The notes beneath the pieces are model-generated. The model did no database searches, had not been told where the DNA came from, and saw nothing but the letters and a program-made list of their open reading frames with translations. The position numbers and the translations under genes were made by a program. This document shows, piece after piece, positions 12,031 through 25,873 of a stretch of 61,295 nt of DNA. Source of the DNA: Phoronis australis (lineage: Eukaryota > Phoronida > Phoronidae); the NCBI GenBank assembly GCA_002633005.1, contig NMRA01000067.1, positions 925,812 to 987,106 on the forward strand. The letters run 5' to 3'. Within the stretch, counting starts at the first letter, position 1. The number at the start of each line of letters is the position of its first letter.

Positions 12031-15000
12031 CCTACTTGCCAAATTTCCTAAAAATCTGTTAGAGGAACATTGAGGCAAATCTTAAAAAAATAAAATTGCC
12101 AGTAGGGAACACACCAGTAGTCAGATCCGTCCGAAAATTTTTTTCATGCCATCTTATCCATAATAGGAACACACCCACAAAATTTCATGAACATACATCA
12201 AGGGGTTTTGGAGATAAAGCAGTGGACGCCACCAGACGGACAGAGATGATGACATATTGCCAACACATAAATACGTGGGCGCGTAAAAATCATCCTGACT
12301 ATTGGATGGGCAGACGCAATCTTTATGATGTAGCTCGGTGCAGACGTCAACGTGGAAATGTGAGTATATTGCCTACGCTTGCTGGATTGAAATGCACAGT
12401 TAAAATATGGTCCAGCACACAACACGGACGAACCTCGCCTTCCAGCCTCATAGCCCAACACTACAAAGTTTTCTTAAGTAACCCAGATTGCTACATCAAC
12501 TGAAAGTATACGCGAGAGAAAAACTCTCAACATATGAAACAAAATATATCTCCTTATCACATGCCAAATGCAGTGGAAGATGATCATAAAAGTTGTTTTT
12601 CTGGAAATTGCATTTTACGGGTGTGGCTGAATACGCACTGTTGATGTAAAGTGAAGTGAGGAAGCTGCTGCTTACAATGACACTACTATGACACTTTAGT
12701 GAAGTTTCCTTGGATGCATCAGAAGAGCAATTACATTATTGTGAAGTTGAACTACATGTATTTACATGTATCAAACACATCGTGATGGTATCCTTCTCTG
12801 TGTCTTGAAATTTTCCATCCGCATAAATCAGACAAAATAACTGTCAGTCAATATTACCTCAGTGATATTTTTAAAATTTTTGATTTACCTTCAAACAAAA
12901 AAATACCAGCTTTTTAAAAAAATTCTAAATATTCACAGGTATTTGATCACCCAGATGTTTGGTTGAAAACAAACATCTATTTCACATCCTTCCCTGAGCC
13001 ATAGACAACAAAAGTGCGCAGTTTTTGAAAAACTACCCAAGTTAACAAATTTGGTACAAGCTACGACCTTGGGTGAAATAATTATTTTCCACTGTTCCAA
13101 ACTGGAGTTTTTACCATATTTTTTTGAAATATTTCTGGGATTTCGAAATACAAAGGATTAAGCAGTTTATTGAGACCAAGTTAAAAGCTTCATGAGCAGT
13201 TTCACAAGGAATTATATTTAACAGACAACTACAGAATCATTAACATACTTGTTTGGTAATAGCAAATCCTAATTCACCGTTCTACATGGATGACTACAAA
13301 CAAACTCCCCAGATGGCAGTGCAGTCTAGACAACAAGAACTTTACTTATTACAAACCAACAATAATCGATTTCTATCTGCAAACAATTATTTTGCCTGAC
13401 CATTTATCTGTACGCAAAATGAAGTTTTGTCGAAAAACAATTGTTTTATCAAGCAATTCATATGATGTTTCCTTATTAGTCTTTAACCGACAAGCTGACA
13501 ATAGGGTTTTGAGGGTCAGACATAAAGACTCTGCAGTTGATTAAATAAAAGTTAAGCAAGGCAACTGAACTAAGTGCACTGTGGGAGTTGTTACAGAGGT
13601 GAATAACCTTACTATGAAGAAAATGCGTCACAAACAAGAAAATAGTGTCCTTGACATTGGGTGTGACTGTTTTCAAGGACACCAAAACTGGAGACACCCA
13701 GAGCATTGTTATGAGTCCACCGTGTCCATCGCCAACGTTTAAAATATAAGCTGAGCTCATATTTTTTCAAACCATATCCATTCTGTAGTCAGGTCCATCT
13801 GAAATATCAACAACAGTTGTGCTTCCCTGCTTAAGGAAACACAAGTCAAATTTCATGTAGACTTGTGGACAACTGTACATATTGGGCACTGACTATAACA
13901 ACTAATGCCGTATTAAGGAACGTCACAATTTTCAGATTTTCCCAAAAAACCAAACAGGCAGTGCTTTCCTCAATATCAGCACATATGCCGCCAATTTTCA
14001 TGTAGTTCCATTAACCCAAGTAACGCTTTGAACTGAGCCACAATAGGTTTGCACAAGAACTTGTCATTGAGAAGTCTTTTTATCAGGAACACTGATTTAA
14101 GGTCATTACGGGAGAATTAGAGCAATTTCACATTAAGCGATGACATCACAGCAATAAACGACTAATTTTAAAAACAAGTTGACATATCGTGGACTAACAC
14201 TGGTGATAATTCGAACTGTTTGGTTCATGAAATTAAATTCCTAGTAAAATAATAAGGTTAGGATAATTTTTATGCCTAGATATGGGATAAAAAATAGCCA
14301 AAGTTTTGTTACAGTTTTAGTCATCAGGTACTCGATGACAAAAATGATTCCATTTGGCTTTTGAGCTTGGTAGATAATTGGAACCTGCGAGTTGTGCGGC
14401 TGGAAAAAAGACCATGGGAATGCTGAACATTGGACTAGTCTGATTCTGAATTTAGCTTCGATTTTGAAACTGCTGTAGTCTAACAGCTGAAACCAAACCG
14501 GAGGTTTTTGTAATGAACGAGGCGTGACCAGTCAGTAGTCAGATCCACCCAAAAATAAACAGCTGTGGACTCATCTCTGAATTCGGGAGCACATGTACTA
14601 AAATTCATGAAGATTCACCAACGAACTTAAGTTGGCAGTTCAGTTACGAGCAATGGAAAACAAAATTGCCACTAGGAGCTGATATAATTATAGTTAAACC
14701 TGTCCAAAAACTAACCACAGTCAGCTTGCTTCAATAGCTGCAAATTTGCCATATTTCATAAAGAATCATAAAAAACTACAAGTATTGAGGTAGATGCAAA
14801 GAAAACTTAAGCGTAGATATATCCCAAAATAAATACCAGGTGGAGTTGCTTCTATTATAGAAACCGAAGTGCCAAATTTCAGGAACTTGGTAGAAATTTA
14901 GGCAAAAGCAAAAAAACAAAACTTCCATTGAGGGGTGCCAGAGTAGTTGGATTCATCGCAAAACATCACCAGCCTCAATAGCAACACATCTGCCCAATTA

Positions 15001-15650
15001 AAGAATAACATATTGAGTGGTTTGGTAGATTAAAGCAGTGTTTTTACACTGGGAACAGTGGCATTGTGCGAGTTGTATGGCGCGAGTTGTGATGGTGCGA
15101 TTTGCTCAGTCATGTTCACACACTTACACCCAATCAGATGTTCCGTGTTAGTTGTCTGTCTGCCATGTAAATGCAACAGAGAGGTAGATGCCAGCACAAA
15201 AAACAACTCGATTTAATACAAATATCTACTAAGGGAGCATAGAATATGCCGAATTCACCCCAAATTGTTGAAATGTTGTGTTGCTTGAATAGAAACATAT
15301 TTCCCAAATTTCATAAAACTATGGTAGATACAGCATCAAACATAAAAATTAAACTAAAGGAGCCGTAGAGGTTATGTAAGATCCGAAAGGCATAGCCATC
15401 CTTCATCAGCTTGACAGGAACAGTATCTGCCAAATTACATGAAGATCCTACAGCGGACACCATAAGCCAGACTCCTAACAGATATGACTGGTAATATGCA
15501 CCCACACGCCAACAATTACAATGGGAAGAATCTCAAGGATCTGCAAGGTTGCCCACTGTAATACTTAAGATTCCTACTCAAGGTTGTAACATGTGTAGCA
15601 GCTGGTGCAAATTTCTGCCCATTAAGTCCCTACATATCCCTACAAACTAT
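12030..15650. repeat. Degenerate tandem/dispersed ~140-bp repeat units
   Basis: A loose motif recurs: AAAATTGCCACTAG, then GTAGTCAGATCCATCC, then GGAACACAT-TGCCAAATTTCATGAAGAT, then TTTTGGAGATAAAGC. The CCAAATTTCATG-like core occurs near 12038, 12178, 13848, 13993, 14601, 14741, 14871, 14991, 15306, 15428 and 15611. Most neighbouring cores are 120-145 bp apart. Between 12.5 and 13.8 kb the units are absent or beyond recognition. The 135-codon frame at 12096-12503 starts inside a unit and is probably not a gene. Confidence 0.62.
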
Positions 15651-17331
15651 TGCTATGAATACCCCCAGGATGACAGACAACATAACACGGTGAAAGCTTT
15701 TTACAAGTCCAACTGAATACACACAAATTATCCTGAAAAGCACCATTTTTATTAATCATGTGTAAATAAGTACTAGTATCAGTGTCTCAGTAAGGAAACA
15801 TTTATTAGCAAACTGAGTAAACTCTGTGATTGCCCTCAGAAAGTTGAGTTCATCAAAAAATTTAAGATTTGCAACCATGCGAGATATTTCTTATTTCAAG
15901 GCAACACTTACTTGACTGGAAACAAACCACGACAAGCTGAAATCAACATTTTTGGACAAAGTTTTGCCACTTTTCCTCAGGATGCACTTTTTCTCAGAAA
16001 AATTATTGTAAAATATTCAGAAGTAGGAAATAAAATCCATGAATTATGACAAATTATTGATTTTAAATCATTTTCACACAGCGAGTTTCCCATGAAAAAT
16101 CTAAATTTCGAGAGAAACTTCAAAAATACCCTTAAAACGACAACGACTGACAGAACTTCATGTTTTTAATCTTTGCTGATAATGTTTATATATCTCTATT
16201 GGTTATCATGTTCGAAATGAGGATGTTTTGTGCTGCATCATGAATGATACCTGTGGCTAGCGAGATTTTCCCCACTTCTGATTGGACACCATAGTGTCTT
16301 TATTCCGCTGCACACTCAGCAATGCTAAACACCATTTCACCAAACATACAGCAAAGGCTAGACTTCCCTGCCTAAACGTGCGGGAAAAGTTCAAAATTGA
16401 TAACACGTTTTTAGGCAACATAGAAGGCAATGAAAATGTAGCAATTTGAGGAGTGTTCGGCTTCTGAACGGCTAAAACTTTAATTTGAAGTCAAGTTTGG
16501 AGAATGACATCCAGGTTCCAGATGAAGTTGAATATTGTTTTTCATTTTGTAATTCTGTTTTTGTCTTACTATATTACAATAATAAATAAATTATAAATAA
16601 ATAAATAAGTTGACACGGACTTTAAATGAATTTTGAGAGCTGGGCGCCAAATCATACCCTATGCTGTGATTCTCAAGGTGTTTCCGTCACAACAAAGTCA
16701 AGTGATGGAGAAAATATTCTGCGGTAATTGTGCTTGCGCTGTTCTAGGGATAAAAATGAAAAAATACAAGCAAGAACCATAGTTGTCACATGAAACCGGG
16801 GACAACTAGAAACTTTGCCAAAAGCTGTAGACCTATTCATCAAGCTGGGCCCTCTCTTCTACTGAAATATTTGGTACTATGACGCAGACTGGGTCACAGG
16901 GTTATCTGAAGCAACAGAGAACATCCAAGACTGTTATTACAGTACCATCTGAATTGACATAAAATCAACTCTGAGGATGTTTTCACACAGCCAAGCCATT
17001 TTCACCAATAAACACTAAAGAACCATAGATCAACTGAATGTAACAGTTTTGCAGACAGATTTAAGCAGTTTTAACAATTAGGATTAAAATCAATTTTGGT
17101 TAGCTAAACATGTGGAAAAGCATTTCCCATGATCAGAGTAAGGCATTCAGTATCAGGAACATTCTGGAAAGTTATGTGTGATTAGAGCCAGGTATTTTAT
17201 CAGAATAAAATGACGTTTTCATGAGCAATTGGCACCAAGCATAAATGAACTGTGTGGTGTAATCAAAGGGATCCAATTGTAAACAATCTATGCATTAATA
17301 TCATAAAATTACTGAATTATGTGCGTTAACC
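15651..17331. other. Intergenic DNA with a short AATA microsatellite
   Basis: No gene recognised. An (AATA)n-like run sits at about 16577-16612. Confidence 0.5.
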
Positions 17332-17745
17332 CTGCAAAACATACTGTAGCCGTGGATTGCTTCCAATGGCTGACTGCAAGAAAACCTTTCAACAAATACC
17401 CTCTGCAGACTATAATAGTATAACCACAGGCTAATAGGGATACTGCAACAAGATTTTTCAATAAGTGTGCTCTGCAAAACATACTACAGCAGTGGGTTGA
17501 TTTAGATATTATACCTGAAGGAAGACATTTTAACAAATGTACTCTGCAAAATAAATTATAACCACAGGCCGATTCCGATACTGGAAGAAGACTTTTCAAC
17601 AAATGTGCTGCACAAAACTTACTATAGCCGTGGTTGAGATGGACGAGATGACTGCAAGAAGACGTTTTAGCAAATACGGTCTGTAAAACATTATGGTTGC
17701 GAGTTTATTTGAATACTACGGCTGCAAGAAGACAAATGCTGGATT
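17332..17745. repeat. 71-bp minisatellite, about six diverged units
   Basis: Units begin near 17332, 17403, 17472, 17544, 17608 and 17681 with CTGCAAAACATACT-like sequence. They end with CTGCAAGAAGAC-TTT-AACAAAT-like sequence. Unit length is 64-73 bp and identity between units is modest. The repeated C-R-x-H-L-L-K pattern in the minus-strand frame across the array is a by-product of the DNA repeat. Confidence 0.85.
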
Positions 17746-20700
17746 GCACATAAAGTGAAAAGGAGCTAAACGAAGGCAGCTTCTTGACAGTGAACACACA
17801 ATAATATGAACAACATTATGAAGGTACACATCTATCTGGTGAATTTGCGAATTCTGATTACAGGGTGAAACAATGCCTAGTCAGAGATTAAGGACATGTT
17901 CCAAAGGACATATCGGTAGGCTGTTCTAAACAATATTTAGAGTATATTTACCCCTTTGCACTCCATGGCTTGGCTTGCATCTGCTGGCTTCAGGACCCTT
18001 AGACTGGTCTTTTTTAGGTGACACATGTTCGACTAAATAAAGTAGCAGTCAACCTCACCGTGCCTAATTGTTTAACTATTAGGCTGATAGCAATGTCTGG
18101 CAAGTATGTAAGTCCACTTGCTCACACTTTAATAGATGCATTTGTCTTGCAGATCAGTTCAAAATCACTGGCAGGGTAGACAAGGCCGATGGGTCTGGGT
18201 ATTAATAGACAAGTAGTGCTCTTAGCACAATGTTTCGTCCTTTTTACTTGTCCTGTTTTTTTGTAAGCCTCACTATTTACAGGAAACCTTTGACGCAGGA
18301 TTTAAACAGAGGTTTATCTCAACCAAATCCCTCAGGTAATCAAAAGTGAACAAAATATTGTAGGAAGAAACGAGCACAGCAGAGAATAAAATTCAAGGAA
18401 AATATCCTTCAACAAGCTATGCTGGGGTCCAGTATTGAGGCTGAAAGCTGAACTATTAATTAAAGTGCTTCAAAATTAAGTTGAGTCTAGGAGAGCACTA
18501 AGGGTCAATTGGAAACCCCCTTGGAAAACAGATAAAAACATACGGTAAGTTTGCAGACGTATTGAACTGGGAAGGCAAAGCATTCATTAGTTGGAATCCT
18601 GGATTTCGGCATCATTCAAGTTTCCTGACGCAAGGACACATGCTGTGATATGGTAGAATCACACAAACTAAAATGAAATGCTAAATCATCATGAGGGACC
18701 ATCTGGAATTGGCGCATGGGGCAACTCCGGACGGTCTGGGGTCAACAGGTAACCAGATATATTCCGCCGATTACATTTCATTGATTGTAAAGCCGATGGT
18801 TTGATGATAAGAGCTGCCAGAAGAAATATGATGCGTTTACAATTTCCCCCTTTTCATATACGTAAATAAAACAACAAAAATGGATCACTGAAATTTTCGG
18901 ATATGATAACATCCTTTGTCAACAGAAACAGAAATAAAGTAAAATCAAACACTACATGACAACTGACATCTGATATATGGGGTAATGAGCATGATACATT
19001 GTTGCAGAAAAAAGTAAAGGATATAATTTAAGAAGTCTTTATGTTCAATCCATTAGATTCAAGTGTATTGAACAATTTTGGATAAATAACCTGCGTGGTA
19101 CATATTTGCTCTCCATTTTTAACAATAATCGTTGTGAGCACAGCAGTCCCTTCAAGAATCGTGCATCGTCGTTGCGCACACGACACTGAAAACTAGAGTC
19201 TCCCAAAACAAGTTGACAGTTGGATGGTTTAAAAGTGCATCATTCTTAAGTTCTCCTGTGAGTCTGCACTAGTATGATAAACGAGAGTGGTTCTGCTTGC
19301 TGGGTCAGCTGTAGGTATCATTATCTCTTTTATGACACACAACATGTGACTGGACAAAGCCTTTCATATTAGTATAGATAAGCCAGTGAAGCCTGTGACC
19401 GTGACGCACCTGTCAAGTCCTCACAACACTGCACGTTATGAACTGACAAAACCGACCTTTTTCATTTTTTGAAAGCTCCTAATGTTCTTACGAAGGCCCA
19501 CAAGTTCTAAAAAAACTTTCTGATGGCCACTACTGTATAGCACTTACAAATGATAAAGTAGTTATTTGGTGTAAATTCTTTAGAATTTATTTTATTATTT
19601 TAACAACAATCATTACTTGTCAGCATTATATTCAATTAGTCACCAAGTACAATATATTTGATCTCATTAGCTATCTGAAAATATACTTGAAAATCTTCAC
19701 ATAAAAATTGCATTTAAAAGCATAAGCTTGCACACTTCCATGATCATAGCACCACCTGGCAATAACATCAATATCACATAAAGACCAAAGCTAATTTGAA
19801 AGCTCAATTGAACTTCACTGACATGCCCCTTTACCACTCAGATTTAAATGATGGTAAAGGATATCAATACACACATGCTTTCTAGTGTTTGACACACTTG
19901 GATTTCTAATGAATGTGGATTGGCAATTATCTGTGCCTTTCATATTGCCCAATAAATTACAAATTAAACCAGTAGGAGAATCAATTTCATTCAAATACCA
20001 ATTGACAACCAATTGCTGCATTCCCATATAGTGATGACATAACAAAAATACATCTTGTCATTTAGGATGAAAACTGTGTAGTCTGTGCTAAGCATCCTTG
20101 GCCACTAGGTGGGGGGTCTGGCTGTTATGCTTAGAAGCCAGCCTCCCCTCTGAGAGAAGCAAAATAATGTGGAGTCAAATCTGAGACATTTTGCAAGAGG
20201 CCACAGACAAAGATTAGCAATTCCTTGTTTCAATGTATCTGATCAAATTTCAAAGTTGAAGTCCATAAAATTGTAAACTATGATATGAATTTTCATCTAG
20301 CATCAGTTTTGTACCAACAAGCCTGCAATTTTTGTGACAATTGGAAATTATTTATCATACCTACCAAATAATTTCATCTGTGGTAAATACACTGGATGCC
20401 AATGACAGCAGTTTTTGTCAGTGTGAAAAAGACCCTACTCACTAAAACAGTTTCAGGAAATGTAATTCGTAACAAAGTGTTCAGTCAACAAAGGAGTCCA
20501 AAGATAAAATACGAAACTATTTAAGACATTTGTAAAACAACAAAACTTTAGCAAACCTCTTTATTTGTCAGTTAACCCAGTTTTTTTAACTTCACTTTCT
20601 GTAACAGTCTATAAATAAAGAAGCATTGACTGGTGTTGGCTATTGCCCAATGAATGTTGTTGGAATAGCCTGTTTCTTGCTTAATAACATTTCTGTGGTA

Positions 20701-21533
20701 TAAACTGAACATGAAAAATGTTGTAGCATTACATAAAGGCTAGAGAGAAAAAGGAATGCCAACCTTGTTCAATAATTTCTCTGCCTGGTATTCCTAAGAA
20801 TCAAAAGCTGAATTTTAAAATAACACTCGTTTTCTAGACATTTGTAAGACTGCATGCGTATGTTTAGGCCCATGCACTAGCATGAGCAGGCGGATTAGTT
20901 TGTAATATGAAAAGTAATATATATAAACAGGGTCAAGCACATTCACTGTGCCACTAGATATGCCTGACAAACTTTTTGACTTCTGCACAACAATTAGCAC
21001 TAGCAGTTTTACTTGTTTGTAATTCTTTTCACTTTTTAAAGGCATTCTGGCATTGGAAGAAAAACTGAATTATCTAATTAAAAACAACTTCTCAAAGTAC
21101 TCGTCTTAGAAAGTAGACTAGTTTGATAAAAAAATCCGTTAGGTATATTGTGTTCTACAAATACAAAACTTCTGCCTCCCCCAATGCTGTTAATATTGTA
21201 CATTGAATTAAAGGACCTTCAGCTGAACCCAAGCCCACAGATTGATTCTGTCATGAAATGAATACGTCAATTAACTTTGATTTTATTACACTCAACTGTC
21301 AGATGATCAAGCCATCTTAGTGCGGATAAATTTGAGGCAAATTAATTAGAAAGCAAAGGTTGCTCAAAATTAGCGTCCAAGGAAAACATTTAATGTGATT
21401 GTTTGTCTTGCAATAGTGGAGAAAACTGTCTAGGCGGGTGGGCTAATCAGAATGATAATTTGTAAGGCACAATGGTTTCACAAGAATTTAATTGAGGGAT
21501 TTCATCTATAGTGCTCCTGTTAAGCATTTAGTG
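17746..21533. other. Intergenic DNA, no gene seen
   Basis: Long AT-rich stretch with only short frames. A CTCF-core-like string with one mismatch lies at about 20102-20113. No exon or transposon end recognised. Confidence 0.5.
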
Positions 21534-21925
21534 CCATACACACACAGACTCATGGTATACTAGAACAAGTTACTGCTAGAACGAGTTGTCGCTAGGTTTG
21601 AGGACTGGGTGGATGCCAGTGCTACTTACTCCGCCTTATAGAAGTGGAGTAACTTGTTCAAGGATGACTTGCACTACTTCTGGCCACAACCTGGGGCAAG
21701 GCGGAGTTAATTATAAGCTGCAGCTACAAACAGAAGGGTTTCCTTTTGCGCACCGTACTCGCATTAGGTGTCACACTGTCACATTAAAGCGGCAACTTCC
21801 GCCTTCTATCCCAGATATCGGCTATGTGTGTGTGTGTGTGGGTGTGTGCACGTGCGTGGGCGCTCTGCTTAAAAGTGGGGTAGCATGTACCCAGTGCACG
21901 TAGTTCTAAGGTAGGCTGTGTTTGG
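21534..21925 (+). mobile_element. MITE of the AACAAGTTACTC family, 392 bp
   Basis: Left end CCATACACACAGACTCATGG pairs imperfectly with the right end (reverse complement CCAAACACAGCCTACC). Internal GAACAAGTTACTGC and GTCGCTAGGT blocks match the 11.2-kb copy. It contains a (TG)n tract at about 21825-21847. The 105-codon frame across it has no domain. Confidence 0.62.
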
Positions 21926-23544
21926 ATGGGACAATGTCAGCTTATTATAAAACATCTGGTGACAACACAATGTTCAGTAACTGGAGTGCAACAGAATGGA
22001 AGCCAAGGGTACAATACAACATGCTGTCAGGTGCCAGTAGTCATGATGAAACAACTATCAAAAGATTGAAAATGAACCTCAAAATGCATCAGAGTAAAGA
22101 TAGCTAAAATCTATTGCACAAAAATTTTTGAGGCATGAGCCATACGATCACCATGAAGTCAAATCTCCTCATAAAAACAAATTATAAATCAGGCTAAACA
22201 TCCTTAAACTAGTTTGTGACATCACTGTGGGTGGATGCATTTGGAAGTGACCAAATTGTTGACATGCTTATACCTAAAGCAATAAATTAACTGTTACTAC
22301 TCCAGAAAACAGCATTAGTGCAAATTTGTCACTTGTGCTCAGAAGCTTTTAAAATTAGGATTACTGTGCAGTCCTAAATGAATGAGTTTGAACAATAGTC
22401 TTTACCTCGGGTGTCCTCTTTTACACACCATGGTTTAGACACAACAGATATGACAGGGTAAAAAAGCTGGACTTGGTTAGCTCTACAATGTCTTGAACCA
22501 CGCGTTCCAACTTTTTAAAACATATCTATAGCGTTGATATGCACCCAGCGTGTGCACTGCATACACCACGGATACAAAAGATGATCATTATTTTAAACAT
22601 TCTCACTAGAGGGAGCAACTCTCTAGGTGTAGGGGTTGCCACAGCAGGCAGATCCATCCAAAAATTATTGTCAGCCATGCCTTGTTGATCTTTGCCCACT
22701 TTGTTTCCAGAAATCAAAATGAAAGTCAAGGCCCACACATCCATTTCAAAGTAATGATGACCAAAACCAATCATTATTGATATTTTGCCAATCTCCCCCC
22801 TCTATGCTAAACATTGAAAACCCTGATGACTTGAAGACTGCACCTTTAAGAAACAATGATGTCGACAGTTGTTGGTCAGAAATTGAAATTGTGTACTTGC
22901 TAGTAGTCATTATTTTCTCAACCACATAATCTAAATTCCAATAACTGGCAGTCTAGATTATTACACTTTCATCATTTCCAAATAGGAGAGAACGTTTCCC
23001 ATGTTAACTGCCATTTTCATCTTCTCATGTAATATATCGTTGCTATCAATTCTTAATTTACTTTCTAAACTTCCTGTTAAGTACCTTTCTCTTATTTCCT
23101 ATGTTGAACAGCTGATTAACCACTTTAATAATACAGTGTTCAGCAGTTCAACAAGCAAATAATCATGTAGCTGGTCATGCACTTACAAACAAAAGTTGGT
23201 CATGTACTTGCCTCAGTCTTCAGACAGCCTGAGGCAACAATGAAAATTCACATTATTCTCGTACATGACGTGGTAGCAAAAAATTGTACGCTGGATAATG
23301 ACGTCACATTAGCACGCGACGTTGCTATTGTCGAAAACTGTGCTTGATGTCATGCAACATTCAAATTTATCCAGTGAATAAGTTCTTGAAATTTCATGCA
23401 GCCCTGAGCCCTGGAAAACAAATCTAGACTCAGCACATCACTCACATTAAACTTCAATTGTTCAAGGATTATTACTAAGGCAGAAATTTGACTAAAAGAA
23501 CAACTTACAAAAGATTACAGAAGACTTTCTCACACAAAAAATGA
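21926..23544. other. Intergenic DNA with one isolated 140-bp-type repeat unit
   Basis: Around 22605-22710 there is GTTGCCACAGCAGGCAGATCCATCC-like sequence, a stray unit of the family seen at 12-15.6 kb. Nothing else recognised. Confidence 0.5.
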
Positions 23545-25528
23545 TTACCATATTCACCCTAATATGATAAGCACCCGGGCACTTAGAAAAATTTGTTTCG
23601 GGTTGGGGGCTTACTGTAACCTAAGGTGGATCATTAGTTAAAGCGGGACTCAGAAAACGGGTGAAATTGGAAGTTAGAATTCACCAAACTTATGCTCTGT
23701 GACGTATCTGTATAACCTTTGATAGAATTTCTCTAAAGCTCAGTGGTGCATTGCTTAATCAAACTTCATTGTTAAATTACGTAAGGCCATTTTACAGAAA
23801 ATTGGGCTGAAATACCGAGCCGAGTCGCCAATGCACCACTGCCTCACGATCGTAGATATGGCAACTTGAATAAAAATACAGTTTCAACATAACAAATTTA
23901 CCTGAAAACCTCACTAAATTTTTCCAAAGCGTTCTTAAGATTTCTAAGTTCCTGTGGGGTCAGGGATTAACAACAGGTTAAGTCCAAGACTGTACCCTGA
24001 AACGCAAGAAAAATCATCTCGGAAAACATAATCATGTTGTCGTCACATGACGTTTATGTTGACTGGAATTGTAGCGTGCGTTTCCTGGCCACGTGCTTTT
24101 AACACCAAGCTTTCTTATTTGTGAGACAGAATGAGAACCTGAATCTTCAATTAAAGGCAGCAATGAAATTTGGAATCCTGTTCATGTGGAGAATTTCTCC
24201 CTTACACTGGGTCAGGGCTCAGATTCCCTAAGCCCCAGGCCCAGTCTCTAAACTTTGTACTCGAAACGAATTTCGAAACTACTTTTGGCAATTTCTCTGC
24301 TCCTTTTGTGCAAATTTAAGATAATTGGTTATCAGACTGTGCTCGAATACGTTATAGTTTATGCATAGGAGTTTCTAGTTCAAGTTTGCCCTTGAAGACC
24401 CTTATATTCGTGCTACAAACTCGAGTAAAAACTCGAAATTTCGAGTTCAAACTCAAACTTATTGCTTTAATATTGGGTTTACAAACTGTGAACTAAGGGC
24501 AATAAATTATCTACGTAAGTTATTGTGTACTCGAGCATAGAATAATAGACACTTATCTTGAGTTCGCCCAAAAGTAGAGTAGAAAATGCCAAACCAAATT
24601 TCGAGTTCCACTTCGAGTAAAAAGATTGGAGACCGGGCCCCAGACAACTTTTATGATCTCTATTCAGCCCACCCTTTGTAATGATGATCTGAGCTAATTA
24701 AGCGGTAATAGTTAACACTACTTTCTTAACAATGGTGGTCGTTATTACACCCAAATTGTTTTTCTCTGACATTTGCACAGAGTTAAAGCCTGCAATGTGG
24801 AGAGCAGTTTTAACTTCTTGGTACATTTTAAATATTACAAAAAGAATAAAAATTTAATTTGCGTTATCTTGACAAAGGGCCACTTCCCAAAGGAACATTG
24901 GTTTTAAGTATGTTTCATACCTGTTTTCATTACTTTATTTTAACACTCCTGTCTACTTGCTTTTTTGCGGATGAGGGTGGCTATCTTTTTATTTTGTGTT
25001 TAAACAAAGCATCAAACAACTTAGAAGTCAGTTAATTGTGAACCCATACCTGACTTTTCCAGAGTACAGCTACATGTCACAGCAATACTCCACGTGATAC
25101 TAGTTCAAGTTCAATATCTTTATTCGAACTCAAATCATAAAATATATACAAATGTGCACATATGGTGATAGCCAAACTGTGCTAGATTTGGAACCTCTGG
25201 ACAATTTTGGTTGCAGTAACTACATAACTATTCTAGCTTTTCCCAAGTCATAAAAAATGTAATCAAAGTTCTTGCCCACAGACCAACCTCCTCCACTGAT
25301 TGCACTCTGTGTGCCACAAGTGCTCTAGAAATTAGGTGCACAATGATTATTTCAATACTGCCGATCTTGTTTACAAATTGAAGACATTACTGTAGAATTT
25401 TAGTACACTGTAGATAAGTCATTTTTACATGTACATGTTCATGGGCTGAGCGCTTGTTTCAGCGAAGTCTGAAAACACGAGGGAGGCGCTTATAAGGGCA
25501 CGGGCGCTTATTAGGGAAAATACGGTAA
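23545..25528 (+). mobile_element. 2-kb element with TTACCRTATT termini
   Basis: Left end TTACCATATTCACCCTAATA and right end (reverse complement) TTACCGTATTTTCCCTAATA are inverted repeats. Both are followed by AAGC(A/G)CCCG-type sequence. The left 500 bp (to about 24065) aligns with the arms at 28.98-29.47 and 44.87-45.35 kb (shared blocks such as GTGACGTAT, GTGGTGCATTGCT and GTTAAATTACG). A 400-bp MITE is nested at 24239-24638. Near 25107-25145 the sequence reads like the reverse of a LINE 3' end (GAATAAAGATATTGAACTTG). No target duplication was found. Confidence 0.66.
24234..24643. mobile_element. 400-bp MITE with 5-bp TSD CCCAG, nested
   Basis: The element spans 24239-24638. Left end GCCCAGTCTCTAAACTTTGT; right end reverse complement GCCCGGTCTCCAATCTTTTT. 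The 5-bp direct repeat CCCAG flanks both sides (24234-24238 and 24639-24643). The interior is full of ACTCGA/TCGAGT motifs, including an 18-bp perfect palindrome at 24430-24447. It lies inside the 23.5-25.5 kb element, so it is the younger insertion. Superfamily unassigned. Confidence 0.86.
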
Positions 25529-25873
25529 CAAGATTGTTTAGTTTAGATTCAACTAAGTTAAAAACAATCCAAGAGAACTTTTTCAAACATTTTAAAAACA
25601 TGCTAACTTTCCTAATCTCTATGTTCTTACGTATTATGGTAAACTACACTTTAAACAATTTGTGACACTTAAAAATAACTAAACTTTCATAAAACTTTGA
25701 TCTATATGATTTTGAAATATGAAAATTTGGTCATAAAGAACTTAACAAAATGAATGTTGTCAAAGTATGGCCTTTTAAAGAATCAAAAAAGTGAGCAGTT
25801 GATAATTCATTCCAGGCTCAGCTATTGAGTTATACATAGGGGGTAATAAAACAATTATCTTCCCAGCCAGGTC
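25529..25873. other. Intergenic spacer
   Basis: Nothing recognised. Confidence 0.5.

Noticed and set aside
12096-12503. 135-codon open frame as a gene
   Set aside because: It starts inside a degenerate 140-bp repeat unit, shows no domain, and frames of this length are expected by chance here.
17309-17602. Minus-strand frame with repeated C-R-x-H-L-L-K as a repeat protein
   Set aside because: The period is that of the 71-bp minisatellite, some units shift frame, and no start or splice support exists.
25107-25440. LINE 3' end on the minus strand (GAATAAAGATATTGAACTTG)
   Set aside because: The phrase is typical of some LINE tails, but no coding remnant precedes it; mentioned only within the 23.5-kb element.
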